NCBI GenBank assembly: GCA_030263665.1
Contig: SZPK01000019.1
Span: 10,639 to 74,638, forward strand
Length of the DNA stretch: 64,000 nt
DNA from: Villigracilis sp024434165
Lineage (GTDB): Bacteria; Chloroflexota; Anaerolineae; Anaerolineales; Villigracilaceae
Reading direction: 5' to 3'
The stretch's first letter is position 1, and each line of letters opens with the position of its first letter. Position numbers and translations under genes: made by a program. Positions 1-8,701 of this stretch are shown in pieces. The notes under the pieces are model-generated. The model saw only the letters and a list, made by a program, of their open reading frames with translations. It did no database searches and was not told the DNA's origin.

Positions 1-370
1 TGGTTAGCGGTCCACCGCCGCGTCCTTTGGATGAATTTATCTCTGAAATAAAAAACGACAATCTAATCGTTTCCCTCCCGCCTATAAAGCGCGCAGGGTA
101 GATGAAAGACCAGACGCGCTCACGCCTGCGCGCGCGGCTCCATTTGAGCACGACCGCCGACAAAGTGGAATATTTGCCTGCGCGGCGCGTCAATGCCGCG
201 TCGCCTGCGGGGAGGAAGATAAGGTGATCCAGGTTGGCGCAGGAGAGGCGGTACGCTTTACCGTCAACGAGCGTGATCCAGGCGTGATGCCCCAGTCCTG
301 CGCCGCACTCGTCGCAGACGGATTCGCGGTGGTGATGAAGACTTTCAAATCCATTGGATTTCCTACTCGA
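1..370 (-). pseudogene. DUF2293-like protein remnant (runs off the left edge)
   Basis: The minus strand has an open frame from about 370 to the left edge with a Cys-x-x-Cys pair (CDECG) followed by a segment reading LDHLIFLPAGDAALTRR and then a Lys/Ser/Arg-rich stretch. This order resembles the DUF2293 family, from memory. There is no start codon in this frame. A plausible start (ATG near 353, MDLKVFI) is in another frame, so a frameshift is likely near the N-terminus. After the residues SRARRRER the similarity stops. I read it as a decayed fragment. Confidence 0.45.
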
Positions 371-420
371 ATATTTTCACTTCGCCCCTTACATTCAGGA
401 AGACGAGCCGCGTCTTTGCT

Positions 421-650
421 TTAACTTGAAGTTGGTCGCGCAGGTCGAGGAGGAGATTGGTAATTGGGGGATTGGTAATTGGGAGACGAGTTGGATTTTT
501 GAACTCGCGCCGCGATGTTCGTAGGCGCGTCGGCGAGGACGGTGAGGGGGAATTCGAGCCCTTTGGCTTTGTGGACGGTCATGAGTTGGACGGCACCTGC
601 ACTGGACGCATCGGCTGGGGTTTCCCCGCATAGAGCGCGCGGGACGCGGG
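421..650 (-). pseudogene. UvrD/AddA-type helicase fragment
   Basis: Translated on the minus strand this stretch contains TVHKAKGLEFPLTVLAD, which is the conserved C-terminal helicase motif of superfamily 1 (UvrD, PcrA, AddA). The rest of the helicase is missing on both sides. Directly after the motif the frame runs into a tandem word repeat (forward strand near 449-482) and stops at 421-423. A second frame then continues as a plausible old C-terminus. The fragment therefore looks truncated upstream and disrupted by a repeat insertion. No function is expected. Confidence 0.6.
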
Positions 651-733
651 GGGATTAAAACCCCCAAATTCTTAACACCCCGCCCGGCTATTTGTCTGCT
701 AAAATGTTCAATGACAAAAAACGGTCATGCGAG

Positions 734-1159
734 ATGGTTATGAGATCCTACCGCAAAGAACTCTGGTTCAACATCCCATCGCGGCGGGGGTTTGTGAACA
801 TCACCCGCCAGGTGGAGGAAGCCCTGCATGAAAGCGGAATCAGGGAGGGCTTGATTCTGGTCAACGCCATGCACATCACCGCCTCCGTTTTCATCAACGA
901 CGATGAAAGCGGCTTGCACCACGATTACGACAAATGGCTGGAAAAACTCGCCCCGCACGAGCCGGTCAACGGGTACCGCCATAACGACACCGGCGAAGAC
1001 AACGCCGACGCGCACATGAAGCGCCAGATCATGGGACGCGAAGTGGTCGTGGCGGTGACGAATGGTCAGCTCGATTTTGGGACGTGGGAACAGATCTTCT
1101 ACGGCGAATTCGACGGACGCAGGCGAAAGCGCGTTTTGATCAAGATCATCGGAGAATGA
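734..1159 (+). CDS. yjbQ: YjbQ / UPF0047 family protein
   Basis: The 141-residue product matches the small YjbQ family, some of whose members show weak thiamine-phosphate synthase activity; the true cellular role is unclear. The family landmarks are visible: an N-terminal YRKELWF strand, the NAMHITASVFIND segment, conserved His/Asp residues in YRHNDTGEDNADAHMK, and the C-terminal LDFGTWEQIFYGEFD block. Upstream in-frame starts exist at 692 (TTG) and 704 (ATG), but family members begin close to the YRKELWF strand, so 734 or 740 fits better. Its stop overlaps the next start (ATGA at 1156-1159), so the two genes are translationally coupled. Confidence 0.88.
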   Translation: MVMRSYRKELWFNIPSRRGFVNITRQVEEALHESGIREGLILVNAMHITASVFINDDESGLHHDYDKWLEKLAPHEPVNGYRHNDTGEDNADAHMKRQIMGREVVVAVTNGQLDFGTWEQIFYGEFDGRRRKRVLIKIIGE

Positions 1160-2055
1160 ACCCCGGCGTCAAAACGAAAAACCGCATCCTGCGGCAGGTA
1201 TACAATGCCCTGCTGGTCGAGATCGCGCAGGCGATGGCTCTGCCGCGCAGCCAGCTCACGGATGGATTCATCCGCCTTTTATTCGGAACGGCGGCGCTCC
1301 GGTTTTCCAAACTTGCGGTCGAGCTGGACCGCCGCATACAGCGGCAGGGGATCATGGCGGGCGCGCGCTGGCTGTTGGAGCGGTTCGTAACCGGGTTCGA
1401 AGCGAGCGGCACGGAGTTGATTCCGGCGCAAGGACCGTTGATCATCGCCTCGAATCACCCCGCCTCCTACGACGGGCTGGTGATCTCCGCCTGTGTTCCG
1501 CGCGCCGATTACAAGGTCATCATCGGGGATATTCCATTCTTTCGACACCTGCCGCACGTCAGCGGCTGCGCCATCTTCTCCCCCGCCCCCAGGGATGTCT
1601 TTGGGCGGATGCAAACCGTGCGTCACGCCATTCGGCACCTGAAAAGCGGCGGCGCGCTGTTGATCTTCCCGCGCGGCGGCATCGAACCGGAACCAGCCTT
1701 CATGCCCAAACCGGACGCCGAATTTCATAAATGGTCGCGCAGTCTTGAAGTTTTTATGAAAAACGTCCCTGAAACGCAGGTGCTTGTCACCGCGGTAAGC
1801 AATGTGATTTCAAAAAAAGTGTTCCATCATCCCATTACCTGGCTTCGCAAAGCCCGCCCCGACAGACAGCGCCTGGCGTTCATCTATCAATTCGTCCGGC
1901 AAACGTTGAGCGGAAAAGAGTTGTTTGGCTTGCGCCCCCGTGTTACATTCGGGGAACTGCTCGGAGGCGAAAACCACAAAACCGTCCTCGCGGAAATCGA
2001 GCAGTCCGCAAGGAGGACGCTGGCAAGACATTTATCGGTCGTTCGATCCACCTGA
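1156..2055 (+). CDS. 1-acyl-glycerol-3-phosphate acyltransferase family (PlsC-like)
   Basis: The 299-residue product has the acyltransferase HX4D motif in SNHPASYDG (about residues 103-111) and a second block near FPRGGIEPE, where family members carry the phosphate-binding FPEG-type motif. It should transfer an acyl chain to a glycerophosphate-type lipid acceptor at the membrane, but the precise substrate cannot be read from sequence. Family enzymes are usually 200-260 residues; the extra length is an N-terminal helical region. It starts inside the yjbQ stop codon, and the PfpI-type gene follows after 14 bases, so the three probably form an operon. Confidence 0.82.
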   Translation: MNPGVKTKNRILRQVYNALLVEIAQAMALPRSQLTDGFIRLLFGTAALRFSKLAVELDRRIQRQGIMAGARWLLERFVTGFEASGTELIPAQGPLIIASNHPASYDGLVISACVPRADYKVIIGDIPFFRHLPHVSGCAIFSPAPRDVFGRMQTVRHAIRHLKSGGALLIFPRGGIEPEPAFMPKPDAEFHKWSRSLEVFMKNVPETQVLVTAVSNVISKKVFHHPITWLRKARPDRQRLAFIYQFVRQTLSGKELFGLRPRVTFGELLGGENHKTVLAEIEQSARRTLARHLSVVRST

Positions 2056-2069
2056 CAAAAGGAGAGAGC

Positions 2070-2594
2070 ATGCGTTTACAAAACAAAATCATCGTCACCC
2101 TCATCGCCGAAGGTGTGGAAGATCTGGAATATTACGTCCCGCTCATGCGCTTGCAGGAGGAAGGCGCAAAGGTGTTGAGCGCCGCCCTCGACCTCAAACC
2201 TGTGCGCGGAAAGAACGGGCTGGTCATCACACCCGACACAAAAATCGAAGATTTGAAATCAAGCGATCTCTTCGCCGTGATTCTGCCCGGCGGCTGGGCG
2301 CCCGATAAACTTCGCCGCTACGATGCGGTGAAAAAACTCGTCAGAGAAATGAACGACGCCCAAAAAATCATCGGCATCATCTGTCATGGCGGCTCGATCG
2401 CAATTTCCGCGGGCATTATCAAAAAAGGTCAGCGCGCCACCGGCTCGACCGGCATCAAAGACGACCTCGTCAACGCGGGCGCGGTCTGGGCGGACGAACC
2501 CGCTTTCCGCGAGGGCAACCAGGTTTGGGGGCGGGTGGTGGCGGATATTCCCGACTTCAACCGCGAGCTTGTGAAAGCCTTAGTCGAGGGATAA
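2070..2594 (+). CDS. PfpI/DJ-1 superfamily protein
   Basis: This 174-residue protein has the full DJ-1/PfpI architecture. It carries an early acidic residue (AEGVEDLE), the PGGW loop, and the nucleophile elbow IICHGG with the expected catalytic Cys at about residue 109 followed by His. Relatives are described as cysteine proteases, glyoxalases or protein/nucleotide deglycases, so a stress or repair role is likely, with the exact reaction open. The start has a strong Shine-Dalgarno (AAAGGAGAG). Its 3' end overlaps the convergent phosphodiesterase gene by 15 bases. Confidence 0.9.
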   Translation: MRLQNKIIVTLIAEGVEDLEYYVPLMRLQEEGAKVLSAALDLKPVRGKNGLVITPDTKIEDLKSSDLFAVILPGGWAPDKLRRYDAVKKLVREMNDAQKIIGIICHGGSIAISAGIIKKGQRATGSTGIKDDLVNAGAVWADEPAFREGNQVWGRVVADIPDFNRELVKALVEG

Positions 2595-3395
2595 AGGCTC
2601 GCGCTTCATCGTCGCAGGAATCGGAACATCCAGCAGATGAAGAACGGTGGGAGCGATCTGCAAGTGTGAGATGACCTCACCCGTCTCGCCTCTTCCCGGA
2701 CGTGCGGGCTGGATCGCATAAAAAGGCACTTCCCTCTGCTCCGGCGTGGTCCCGCCATGATTTCCATCGGCGTTGATGCCATGGTCGCCGGTGACGAAAA
2801 TGATGTAGCCGCGCTCGCGCCACTCCATGATGAGCGGCGCGAGTTTCATATCCTGGTAAACGGCTTGATTACGATACGCCTTCGAATCGGAGCCAAAGGT
2901 CTCGCCGAAATAATCCATGCCCATCGGGTGCAGCAAAAGATAATCGGGTGAAAACCTGCGGACGAGATGCGCCGCGCTGTTGAACAGCTCGAGGTCTGGA
3001 TACGCATCCTCCGTGTAAAAACGCCCGTGCTGGATGGCGAGGCTTTCATCGTCCACTTCCCTGTCGTCAATGGGATCGAAGGGCGCGCGGTTGTATAACT
3101 CGGAATACCAAAAATACGCCGCCGCGGCAGTGACCCTGCCCGCATCCCTCGCAGACTGGAAGATGTTCGGCTTTTTTGAGAGTCGTACCACAGAGTTGGC
3201 GACAATGCCGTGCTCGCTCACGGGCAAGCCGGTGTGGATGGTCTCGTACATCGGGCGGGACATGCTTGGCAGTTCTCCCACAATTTTGTAAAGGCTCGCC
3301 TGCTTTGTCTCCACCAAATGACCGAGAAAACCCATATTGGCTTTGGCAACGTCGTATCGCAGCGCGTCGGAAAGAATCAGGATGACTTTGTTCAT
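2580..3395 (-). CDS. Alkaline phosphatase / type I phosphodiesterase superfamily protein
   Basis: The 271-residue protein opens with ILILSDALRYDV, the metal-binding Asp segment of the alkaline phosphatase superfamily. It has SMSRPMYETIHTG where the nucleophilic Ser/Thr lies, and a late VTGDHGINADGNHGG block with the second-site Asp/His ligands. It should hydrolyse a phosphate mono- or diester, or a phosphonate. No signal peptide is visible, so it is probably cytoplasmic. It lies just downstream of a complete ABC importer on the same strand, which suggests it may act on the imported compound. A hairpin-rich gap of about 150 bases separates them. Confidence 0.82.
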   Translation of the reverse strand: MNKVILILSDALRYDVAKANMGFLGHLVETKQASLYKIVGELPSMSRPMYETIHTGLPVSEHGIVANSVVRLSKKPNIFQSARDAGRVTAAAAYFWYSELYNRAPFDPIDDREVDDESLAIQHGRFYTEDAYPDLELFNSAAHLVRRFSPDYLLLHPMGMDYFGETFGSDSKAYRNQAVYQDMKLAPLIMEWRERGYIIFVTGDHGINADGNHGGTTPEQREVPFYAIQPARPGRGETGEVISHLQIAPTVLHLLDVPIPATMKREPLSLD

Positions 3396-3548
3396 GGTTT
3401 TATCCGATGAAAAACGGTTCGGGATGACCTGCCCACCGCCGAACCGTTCTACCGTCCAATATCAGCAAAAGACATATATTGGGTTTTGGGAATTTGGCGG
3501 GTTTTCAACCCGCCCGACAAATGCTGATGCAAGAGGCATAATATACAA
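3396..3548. repeat. Intergenic hairpins between ABC ATPase and phosphodiesterase genes
   Basis: Two inverted repeats are visible: one near 3411-3452 built on ACGGTTCGG and its complement, and one at 496-514 of the 3.4-kb block (3496-3514) with an 8-bp GGCGGGTT stem. Neither is followed by a long T-run, so I call them hairpins rather than terminators. A short AT-rich patch near 3536-3550 could hold a weak promoter. Confidence 0.45.
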
Positions 3549-4610
3549 TCAATCTTCCAGGACCAACACCGCTTCCTTCGAGCAGGTCACCTGGTCCCGG
3601 CTGCCGATTTTTGGCAGTTCGAGGAAAGGGTTGTTGAAGGTATCCATGTTGAACTTGGTGTTGCCGACCTTCACCTGAATCCGCACCACTGCCCCCAGGA
3701 AGGTGATGTTCTCGATGGAACAATCCAGCACGTTGTCCTTCCGCTGTTCGGAAGCGAAACTGAAGCGTTCCGGGCGGATGGATACCCTGACTGCATCGCC
3801 CTTCCTCTTGGATTTGATTTCGGAAGCCGTCACCAGCTGAACGCCGTCCAGGTTGAGAATACCCCTGGAGGCGTCAACCACCTCCGCATTGGCGGTGTTG
3901 AGCGAACCCACAAAGTTCGCAACAAATTGGGTTTGAGGGAAATTGTAGACTTCGAACGGCGTCCCCACCTGTTCGATCAGTCCCGCGTTCATGACCACGA
4001 CGCGGTCGGAGATGGAGAGCGCCTCCTCCTGGTCGTGCGTGACGAAAATGGCGGTGATGCCCATCTTCTTCTGAATGGCGCGGATCTCCGCGCGCAGGGA
4101 AACGCGGATCTTGGCATCCAGGGCAGATAGCGGCTCATCCAGCAGCAATACCTGCGGATGGATGGCAAGCGCGCGCGCAAGGGAAACACGCTGCTGCTGC
4201 CCGCCCGAAAGCTGATAGGGAAACTTTTTTGCATGGGCTTCCAGGTTGATCAGGCTGAGCATCTCATCCACGCGCTGGTTGATCACGCTTGCGGGTTCCT
4301 TGCGAACGTGCAGCCCAAAACCGATGTTTTGAGCGACCGTCATATTCGGGAACAGGGCGTAGGATTGAAAGATCATGCCTACATTGCGCTTGTTGGGCGC
4401 CGCATTTGTAATATCCGCTCCGTCGAGCAGGATTCGACCGGAGGTCGGCGTTTCGAATCCAGCCACCATGCGCAGCGTGGTGGTCTTTCCGCAGCCGGAG
4501 GGTCCGAGGAACGAGACGAATTCGCCTTTTTCAATGTCGAGATTGAAATCATCCACCACTACGGTATCGCCAAACTTTTTTGTTACATGCGAAATGGATA
4601 AGTAGGTCAT
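3549..4610 (-). CDS. ABC importer ATP-binding protein (PotA/FbpC type)
   Basis: The 353-residue subunit has Walker A GPSGCGKT, Q-loop region, signature LSGGQQQR, Walker B LLLDEP and the switch His in VTHDQEEA, followed by a C-terminal OB-fold/TOBE regulatory domain (about residues 235-350). It energises the importer encoded just upstream. A GTG at 4619 is also in frame, but the Shine-Dalgarno GGAG lies 8 bases before the ATG at 4610, so 4610 is the better start. It is the last gene of the SBP-permease-permease-ATPase unit, 21 bases after the second permease. Confidence 0.93.
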   Translation of the reverse strand: MTYLSISHVTKKFGDTVVVDDFNLDIEKGEFVSFLGPSGCGKTTTLRMVAGFETPTSGRILLDGADITNAAPNKRNVGMIFQSYALFPNMTVAQNIGFGLHVRKEPASVINQRVDEMLSLINLEAHAKKFPYQLSGGQQQRVSLARALAIHPQVLLLDEPLSALDAKIRVSLRAEIRAIQKKMGITAIFVTHDQEEALSISDRVVVMNAGLIEQVGTPFEVYNFPQTQFVANFVGSLNTANAEVVDASRGILNLDGVQLVTASEIKSKRKGDAVRVSIRPERFSFASEQRKDNVLDCSIENITFLGAVVRIQVKVGNTKFNMDTFNNPFLELPKIGSRDQVTCSKEAVLVLED

Positions 4611-4631
4611 CGAAGGCACTCCACCGAAGCT

Positions 4632-5474
4632 TTATTCCGTGTCGTTCTCTTGTGTGCGCCCGGAAGCGCCGCGACCCAAAAAGTCAATCACTCCCATCGC
4701 CGCCCAGGTGATCGCAAAGGAAACGATCGCCATGGCAGAAGGTTCGTAAACCTTGCTGCGGGTCAGGTCCGCCATGTACGGACCCAGGGTATCCTGAGCC
4801 ATATAAAGCGCAATGGTCAGTTCGCCAATGACAATGGCAAAGGTCAGCAATGCGCCGGATAACAAAGCGACCCGCAGGTTTGGGAAGATCACCCTGAAGA
4901 TAATGGTGCCCCAGTTGGCGCCCAGGCTTTGAGCCGCTTCGGTCAGTGTGCGGACGTCAATCGCCCTCAAGCCGTTATCCACCGAACGGAACATATATGG
5001 GAAGGACAAAGCCACATACATGCAAATCAGAAGGACCCGGGAACTGTCATAGGTGGCGGTCAGCAGCAGCGGCGGACGGCTGTAGAGGCGGATGACGCCA
5101 AACACCAGGACGATGGCGGGAATCACGAACGGCAATAATGTGATGAATTCGACGAGGGGGCGCGCCCTGGGCAGCCGCAATGTCACCCAGTAGGCTGTGG
5201 GGACAATAATGAGCAGGCTGAGGACGATGGTGGCAACGGCATTTACAATCGCTTCGCTGAAGGCTGGCAGAAAGTTTGCGTCGGCAAACAATCTGCGATA
5301 CGCCTCGAATCCAAGCGTGCCCTTTTCCGCCCGCAATGACCAGTAGAAGGTGGCGCCGAGCGGCACCAGAAAATAAAGAGCCGCCGCCGTAAAGATCAAC
5401 CAGGACCAAAACCGGTTTTTCACGGCAGAGGGTCCGGCTGCCGCAGTGGAGGTCGGGAGCTGGGAAATGGTCAT
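4632..5474 (-). CDS. ABC importer permease 2 (PotC-like)
   Basis: This 280-residue inner-membrane protein has about six hydrophobic helices, the first near residues 23-45. It has the EAA-type cytoplasmic loop typical of binding-protein-dependent permeases, seen around TLTEAAQSLGANWGTIIFRVIFP. It pairs with the upstream permease to form the translocation pore. A longer in-frame extension exists upstream but overlaps the other permease. The ATG at 5474 overlaps that gene's stop as ATGA and has an AGGTGG ribosome site, so it is the likely start. Confidence 0.92.
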   Translation of the reverse strand: MTISQLPTSTAAAGPSAVKNRFWSWLIFTAAALYFLVPLGATFYWSLRAEKGTLGFEAYRRLFADANFLPAFSEAIVNAVATIVLSLLIIVPTAYWVTLRLPRARPLVEFITLLPFVIPAIVLVFGVIRLYSRPPLLLTATYDSSRVLLICMYVALSFPYMFRSVDNGLRAIDVRTLTEAAQSLGANWGTIIFRVIFPNLRVALLSGALLTFAIVIGELTIALYMAQDTLGPYMADLTRSKVYEPSAMAIVSFAITWAAMGVIDFLGRGASGRTQENDTE

Positions 5475-6379
5475 CGAAGCCACCTTTCCGAACGGCGCTG
5501 GAGGATGGAGTAAAAGGAAATGGACACTGCCATAATGAACACCATTCCCATCGCCACCGCGTAACCCAGCCCGGGGTTGTGCAGCACATCGCCCGAAATC
5601 TGCTGGCCGATCAGAAGCGTTGCCAGGGTAAACAATCCTCCCGTCAGGGCGTAGGCGGTCGCATGGGCTCCAAATGCGTTGCCAAAGAGCAATATCATGG
5701 TGCCCAAAATCGAGGGGGTCAATATTGGAAGCGCGACATGACGCCAGTATTGAGCCCGGGTTGCTCCGAGATTTTCCGCCGCCTCGCGCCATTCGCGCTT
5801 GAGTCCGTCGAGCGCGGGGAGAATCGTAAGCACCATCAAGGGAATCTGGAAGTAAAGATACACCAGTGTCAATCCCAGGAAGGAATAGAGACTGAAGCCG
5901 GATTTATAGAGGTCAACGCCGAACAGCTCGAACAGCGCCGTAACCAATCCGACACGACCCAGGGTAAAGACATAAGCCGATGCGAGCGGAACGCCGGCAA
6001 AATTCGAGGCAACCCCGGAAAACGTGGTGGTGATCATTCGAAACCGGGGGGGAAGTCCACCCATCGAAATCACCCATGCTACGAGAAACCCGATCAACCC
6101 GCCAAGGATGGCGGTCGTGAGGCTGATTCGAATGGACATCGCGTAGGCGTTGATGACGGTATCGCTTGTCAGTTGGCGATAGTTATCGAGCGTCAACCCT
6201 CCCCCCGAACTTTCCAGGCTGCGGTACCCCAAAATCAGCGTTGGACCGATCAGGAACAGGCTGGAGAATATAAGGAAAGGAAGCAAGCCAAGCCAGTTCC
6301 CGAACTGGGTGCGTGGGGGGCGCTGAGCGCCCCCCACGGTTGAATTCCTTGATTGAGAATTTGCAGCAGCGGGCTTCAT
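5471..6379 (-). CDS. ABC importer permease 1 (PotB-like)
   Basis: The 302-residue protein begins with a cytoplasmic tail of about 25 residues, then a transmembrane helix, a periplasmic loop and the conserved five-helix permease core. The EAA loop is visible as EWREAAENLGATRAQYWRHVALP (split by the permease G motif). It forms the heterodimeric channel with the 4632-5474 product. It starts 6 bases after the stop of the substrate-binding protein gene and overlaps the next gene by 4 bases, so the importer genes are tightly coupled. Confidence 0.92.
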   Translation of the reverse strand: MKPAAANSQSRNSTVGGAQRPPRTQFGNWLGLLPFLIFSSLFLIGPTLILGYRSLESSGGGLTLDNYRQLTSDTVINAYAMSIRISLTTAILGGLIGFLVAWVISMGGLPPRFRMITTTFSGVASNFAGVPLASAYVFTLGRVGLVTALFELFGVDLYKSGFSLYSFLGLTLVYLYFQIPLMVLTILPALDGLKREWREAAENLGATRAQYWRHVALPILTPSILGTMILLFGNAFGAHATAYALTGGLFTLATLLIGQQISGDVLHNPGLGYAVAMGMVFIMAVSISFYSILQRRSERWLR

Positions 6380-6385
6380 CGAAGA

Positions 6386-7531
6386 TTAGGGCGAAGGTTT
6401 GACTTCGACACCGACCACTGTGGGCCAACCTTCGGTGATGATCGCCTTGGCGGCGTTGATCTCTTCAATGGTCGGGAAGTAAGCGCCTTCTGTGCTGGGA
6501 AGCTGCTCGGCTACTTCCGCGGGGAGAGTGCCAGCCTTCGACATCGCCTCGAAGCGGATCGGGTGGCAGAAGCCCTTGGCGTAACCGATCTGTCCTTCGT
6601 CGGAATACAGGTACTCCATCCACAGCTTGGCAGCGTTGGGATGAGGTGCGTAGGCGCTGATCGCCTGAACGTAGACGCCTGCAAGGCGGCCTGCGCTCGG
6701 TACAATGGTCTCCAGGTCGGGGTTGCCGGCAAGGTTCACATCGTTGGCAATCGAGTTATACGACCAGTCAATCAGGATCGGGGTTTCGCCGATGCCGACC
6801 GTGCGCGAGTCGCCGTCAATCGGAACGAAGTTGCCAGCCTCGTTGAGCTGTTTGAAGAACTCGAGCCCAGCCTGGGCAGCCTCTTCCCCGGTGGCGCCCG
6901 TGGCAAGACCCGCAGCCCAAACCGACAGAATGGCTGCGTTCGAAGTCAAAGGATCGCCGGAAAGGGCAATTTGTCCGTTGTACTCAGGCTTGAGCAGGTC
7001 GGCGTACTCGGCAGGCGGAGTCGCCACTTCGCTGGTGTTGATCGAGAACGAAAGCACTCCATAGTAGTCGCCGTACCAGTAACCGTCGGGGTCCTTGGCG
7101 CCGTCGGGGATGTCGTTCCAGGTCGCCACTTTGTAGGGCTGGATCAGTCCTTCTTCTTTGGCGGTGGGTCCGAATGCCAGACCCACATCAATCACATCGG
7201 GAGCCTGCGGACCCGGGTTATCCTTGTTGGCTCGAATCGCCTCGAGTTCCTCACCCGAACCGGCGCCGGGGTCAAGTTCATTAACTTCGATGCCGGGATA
7301 CTTGGCTTTGAAACCTTCGATGATGCCGCCGTAGTTGCACCAGTCGTGCGGAAGCGCAATCGTGGTGAGCATGCCTTCCGCCTTGGCGGCTTCGTACAAA
7401 GCAGCCATCGGGTCATCCGAGGGAACTTCACCGGAGGGGGCCTCCGTGGCGCCGCCGCCGCAGGCAGACAGCAAGGTTGCGGCAATGATGAACAGAGCAA
7501 GCAATTGATAGGCAAAGTTTTTCGTACGCAT
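6386..7531 (-). CDS. ABC importer substrate-binding lipoprotein
   Basis: The 381-residue product has a lipoprotein signal peptide ending LLSACGG, so Cys at about residue 21 should be lipidated and the protein anchored outside the membrane. The body is a two-lobed periplasmic-binding-type fold of the iron/polyamine/phosphonate SBP class, with the GDPLTSNA and DWSYNS substrate-cleft segments. The ligand cannot be read reliably; PotD-, AfuA- and 2-aminoethylphosphonate-type binders all share this shape. The start at 7531 has a strong AAAGGAGAAAG ribosome site. It is the first gene of the importer operon. Confidence 0.92.
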   Translation of the reverse strand: MRTKNFAYQLLALFIIAATLLSACGGGATEAPSGEVPSDDPMAALYEAAKAEGMLTTIALPHDWCNYGGIIEGFKAKYPGIEVNELDPGAGSGEELEAIRANKDNPGPQAPDVIDVGLAFGPTAKEEGLIQPYKVATWNDIPDGAKDPDGYWYGDYYGVLSFSINTSEVATPPAEYADLLKPEYNGQIALSGDPLTSNAAILSVWAAGLATGATGEEAAQAGLEFFKQLNEAGNFVPIDGDSRTVGIGETPILIDWSYNSIANDVNLAGNPDLETIVPSAGRLAGVYVQAISAYAPHPNAAKLWMEYLYSDEGQIGYAKGFCHPIRFEAMSKAGTLPAEVAEQLPSTEGAYFPTIEEINAAKAIITEGWPTVVGVEVKPSP

Positions 7532-7633
7532 CTCTTTCTCCTTTATGGTTTGGATGGATCTAACGAACGAATTGACCTGCATTTGTTCTGTTCTTTGTTC
7601 CCTGCACCTCCGATCTGTTAACAAACCTTTAAC

Positions 7634-7662
7634 ATTTTAACATTATCAATATTCAAAGTCAA
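7634..7662 (-). promoter_or_regulatory. Promoter of the ABC importer operon
   Basis: On the minus strand a -35 TTGACT (7657-7662) and -10 TAAAAT (7634-7639) are separated by exactly 17 bases. Transcription would start near 7627, giving a leader of about 95 bases before the binding-protein ATG at 7531. Confidence 0.72.
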
Positions 7663-7698
7663 ACCAGCGGTTTTTCTTTGAACGAATGACCGAATCGC

Positions 7699-8697
7699 TC
7701 AAATACGGATGTTGAAAAACAACAACATGGCATAAATAACGGCGGAAAACAACGCGCTGATGGGAATGGTAATCACCCACGCCGTCAGGATGTCGCCCGC
7801 CACGCTCCAGCGCACCTTGCCAAACCGCTCCGAAGCGCCCACGCCGATGATGGCGGAACTGACCACCTGCGTGGTGCTGACCGGCAAGCCGCTCAGCGTG
7901 GCACTCAGAATGACCAGACCAGATGTCAGCTGCGTGGCGAACCCATGCACCGGGCGAATCTTGTAAAACTTGCCGCCCAGCGTGCGGATCAACCGCCAGC
8001 CGCCCAACGCGGTCCCCGCCGCCATCGTCCCGGCGCTGACCAGCATCACCCAAAAAGGCACGGAAAAATCCGCCAGTACGCCGCTTGTGATCAGGCTCAA
8101 AGTGATGATGCCGATCGTTTTTTGGGCATCGTTGGTGCCATGGCTGAACGCCAGTGCAATCGCGGTGACGATCTGGCTCCGTTTGAAGAAGTTGTTAATG
8201 TGCGGGGTCGCGTGGAGCGAGAGCAGGTAAATCACCCTCAGGATGACGAAGCCCGCCGCAAACCCGACCAGCGGAGAGATGAACAGCGCAAGCAGTACCC
8301 TGACCAAGCCGGAGAATTGGATCGCCTCCCAGCCGGAGGAAATCAGCGCGGCGCCGATCAGACCGCCGATCAGGGCGTGGGATGAACTGCTGGGAATTCC
8401 AAAGAACCAGGTGATCAAATTCCACAGAATGGCTCCCAGCAAGCCGACCATCAACGCCTGGAGGGAGATCGTATGCGGCGCGACAATATCGCCCCCGACG
8501 GTCCTGGCGACCGTCACCCCAAAGAGAAAGGGACCGAAAAACTCGGCGGCGGCGGTGACCATCAATGCCGTGCGCGCGTGGAAAGCGCGCGACGAGATCA
8601 TCGTTGCCACAATGTTGCTCGAATCCCTCATGCCGTTGATGAACTCGAATGCCAGCGCAAGGATGATAACAAACACAAGCGAAGCGGATGTTAACAT
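7699..8697 (-). CDS. pit: Inorganic phosphate transporter, Pit family
   Basis: The 332-residue membrane protein shows the two Pit signature repeats: GMRDSSNIVATMISSRA near the N-terminus and SHGTNDAQKTIGIITL near residue 185. Multiple hydrophobic helices surround them. Pit carriers move metal-phosphate with protons at moderate affinity. It starts 4 bases after the DUF47 gene, the usual partner of Pit. It is the last gene of a leftward run that includes an MttB-family methyltransferase, so phosphate movement is linked by position to that catabolic locus. Confidence 0.95.
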   Translation of the reverse strand: MLTSASLVFVIILALAFEFINGMRDSSNIVATMISSRAFHARTALMVTAAAEFFGPFLFGVTVARTVGGDIVAPHTISLQALMVGLLGAILWNLITWFFGIPSSSSHALIGGLIGAALISSGWEAIQFSGLVRVLLALFISPLVGFAAGFVILRVIYLLSLHATPHINNFFKRSQIVTAIALAFSHGTNDAQKTIGIITLSLITSGVLADFSVPFWVMLVSAGTMAAGTALGGWRLIRTLGGKFYKIRPVHGFATQLTSGLVILSATLSGLPVSTTQVVSSAIIGVGASERFGKVRWSVAGDILTAWVITIPISALFSAVIYAMLLFFNIRI

Positions 8698-8701
8698 CGG
8701 G

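Noticed and set aside
6353..7621. Open frame of about 422 codons antisense to the ABC binding protein
   Set aside because: The minus-strand protein has a lipobox, a ribosome site and a promoter; the plus frame has none.
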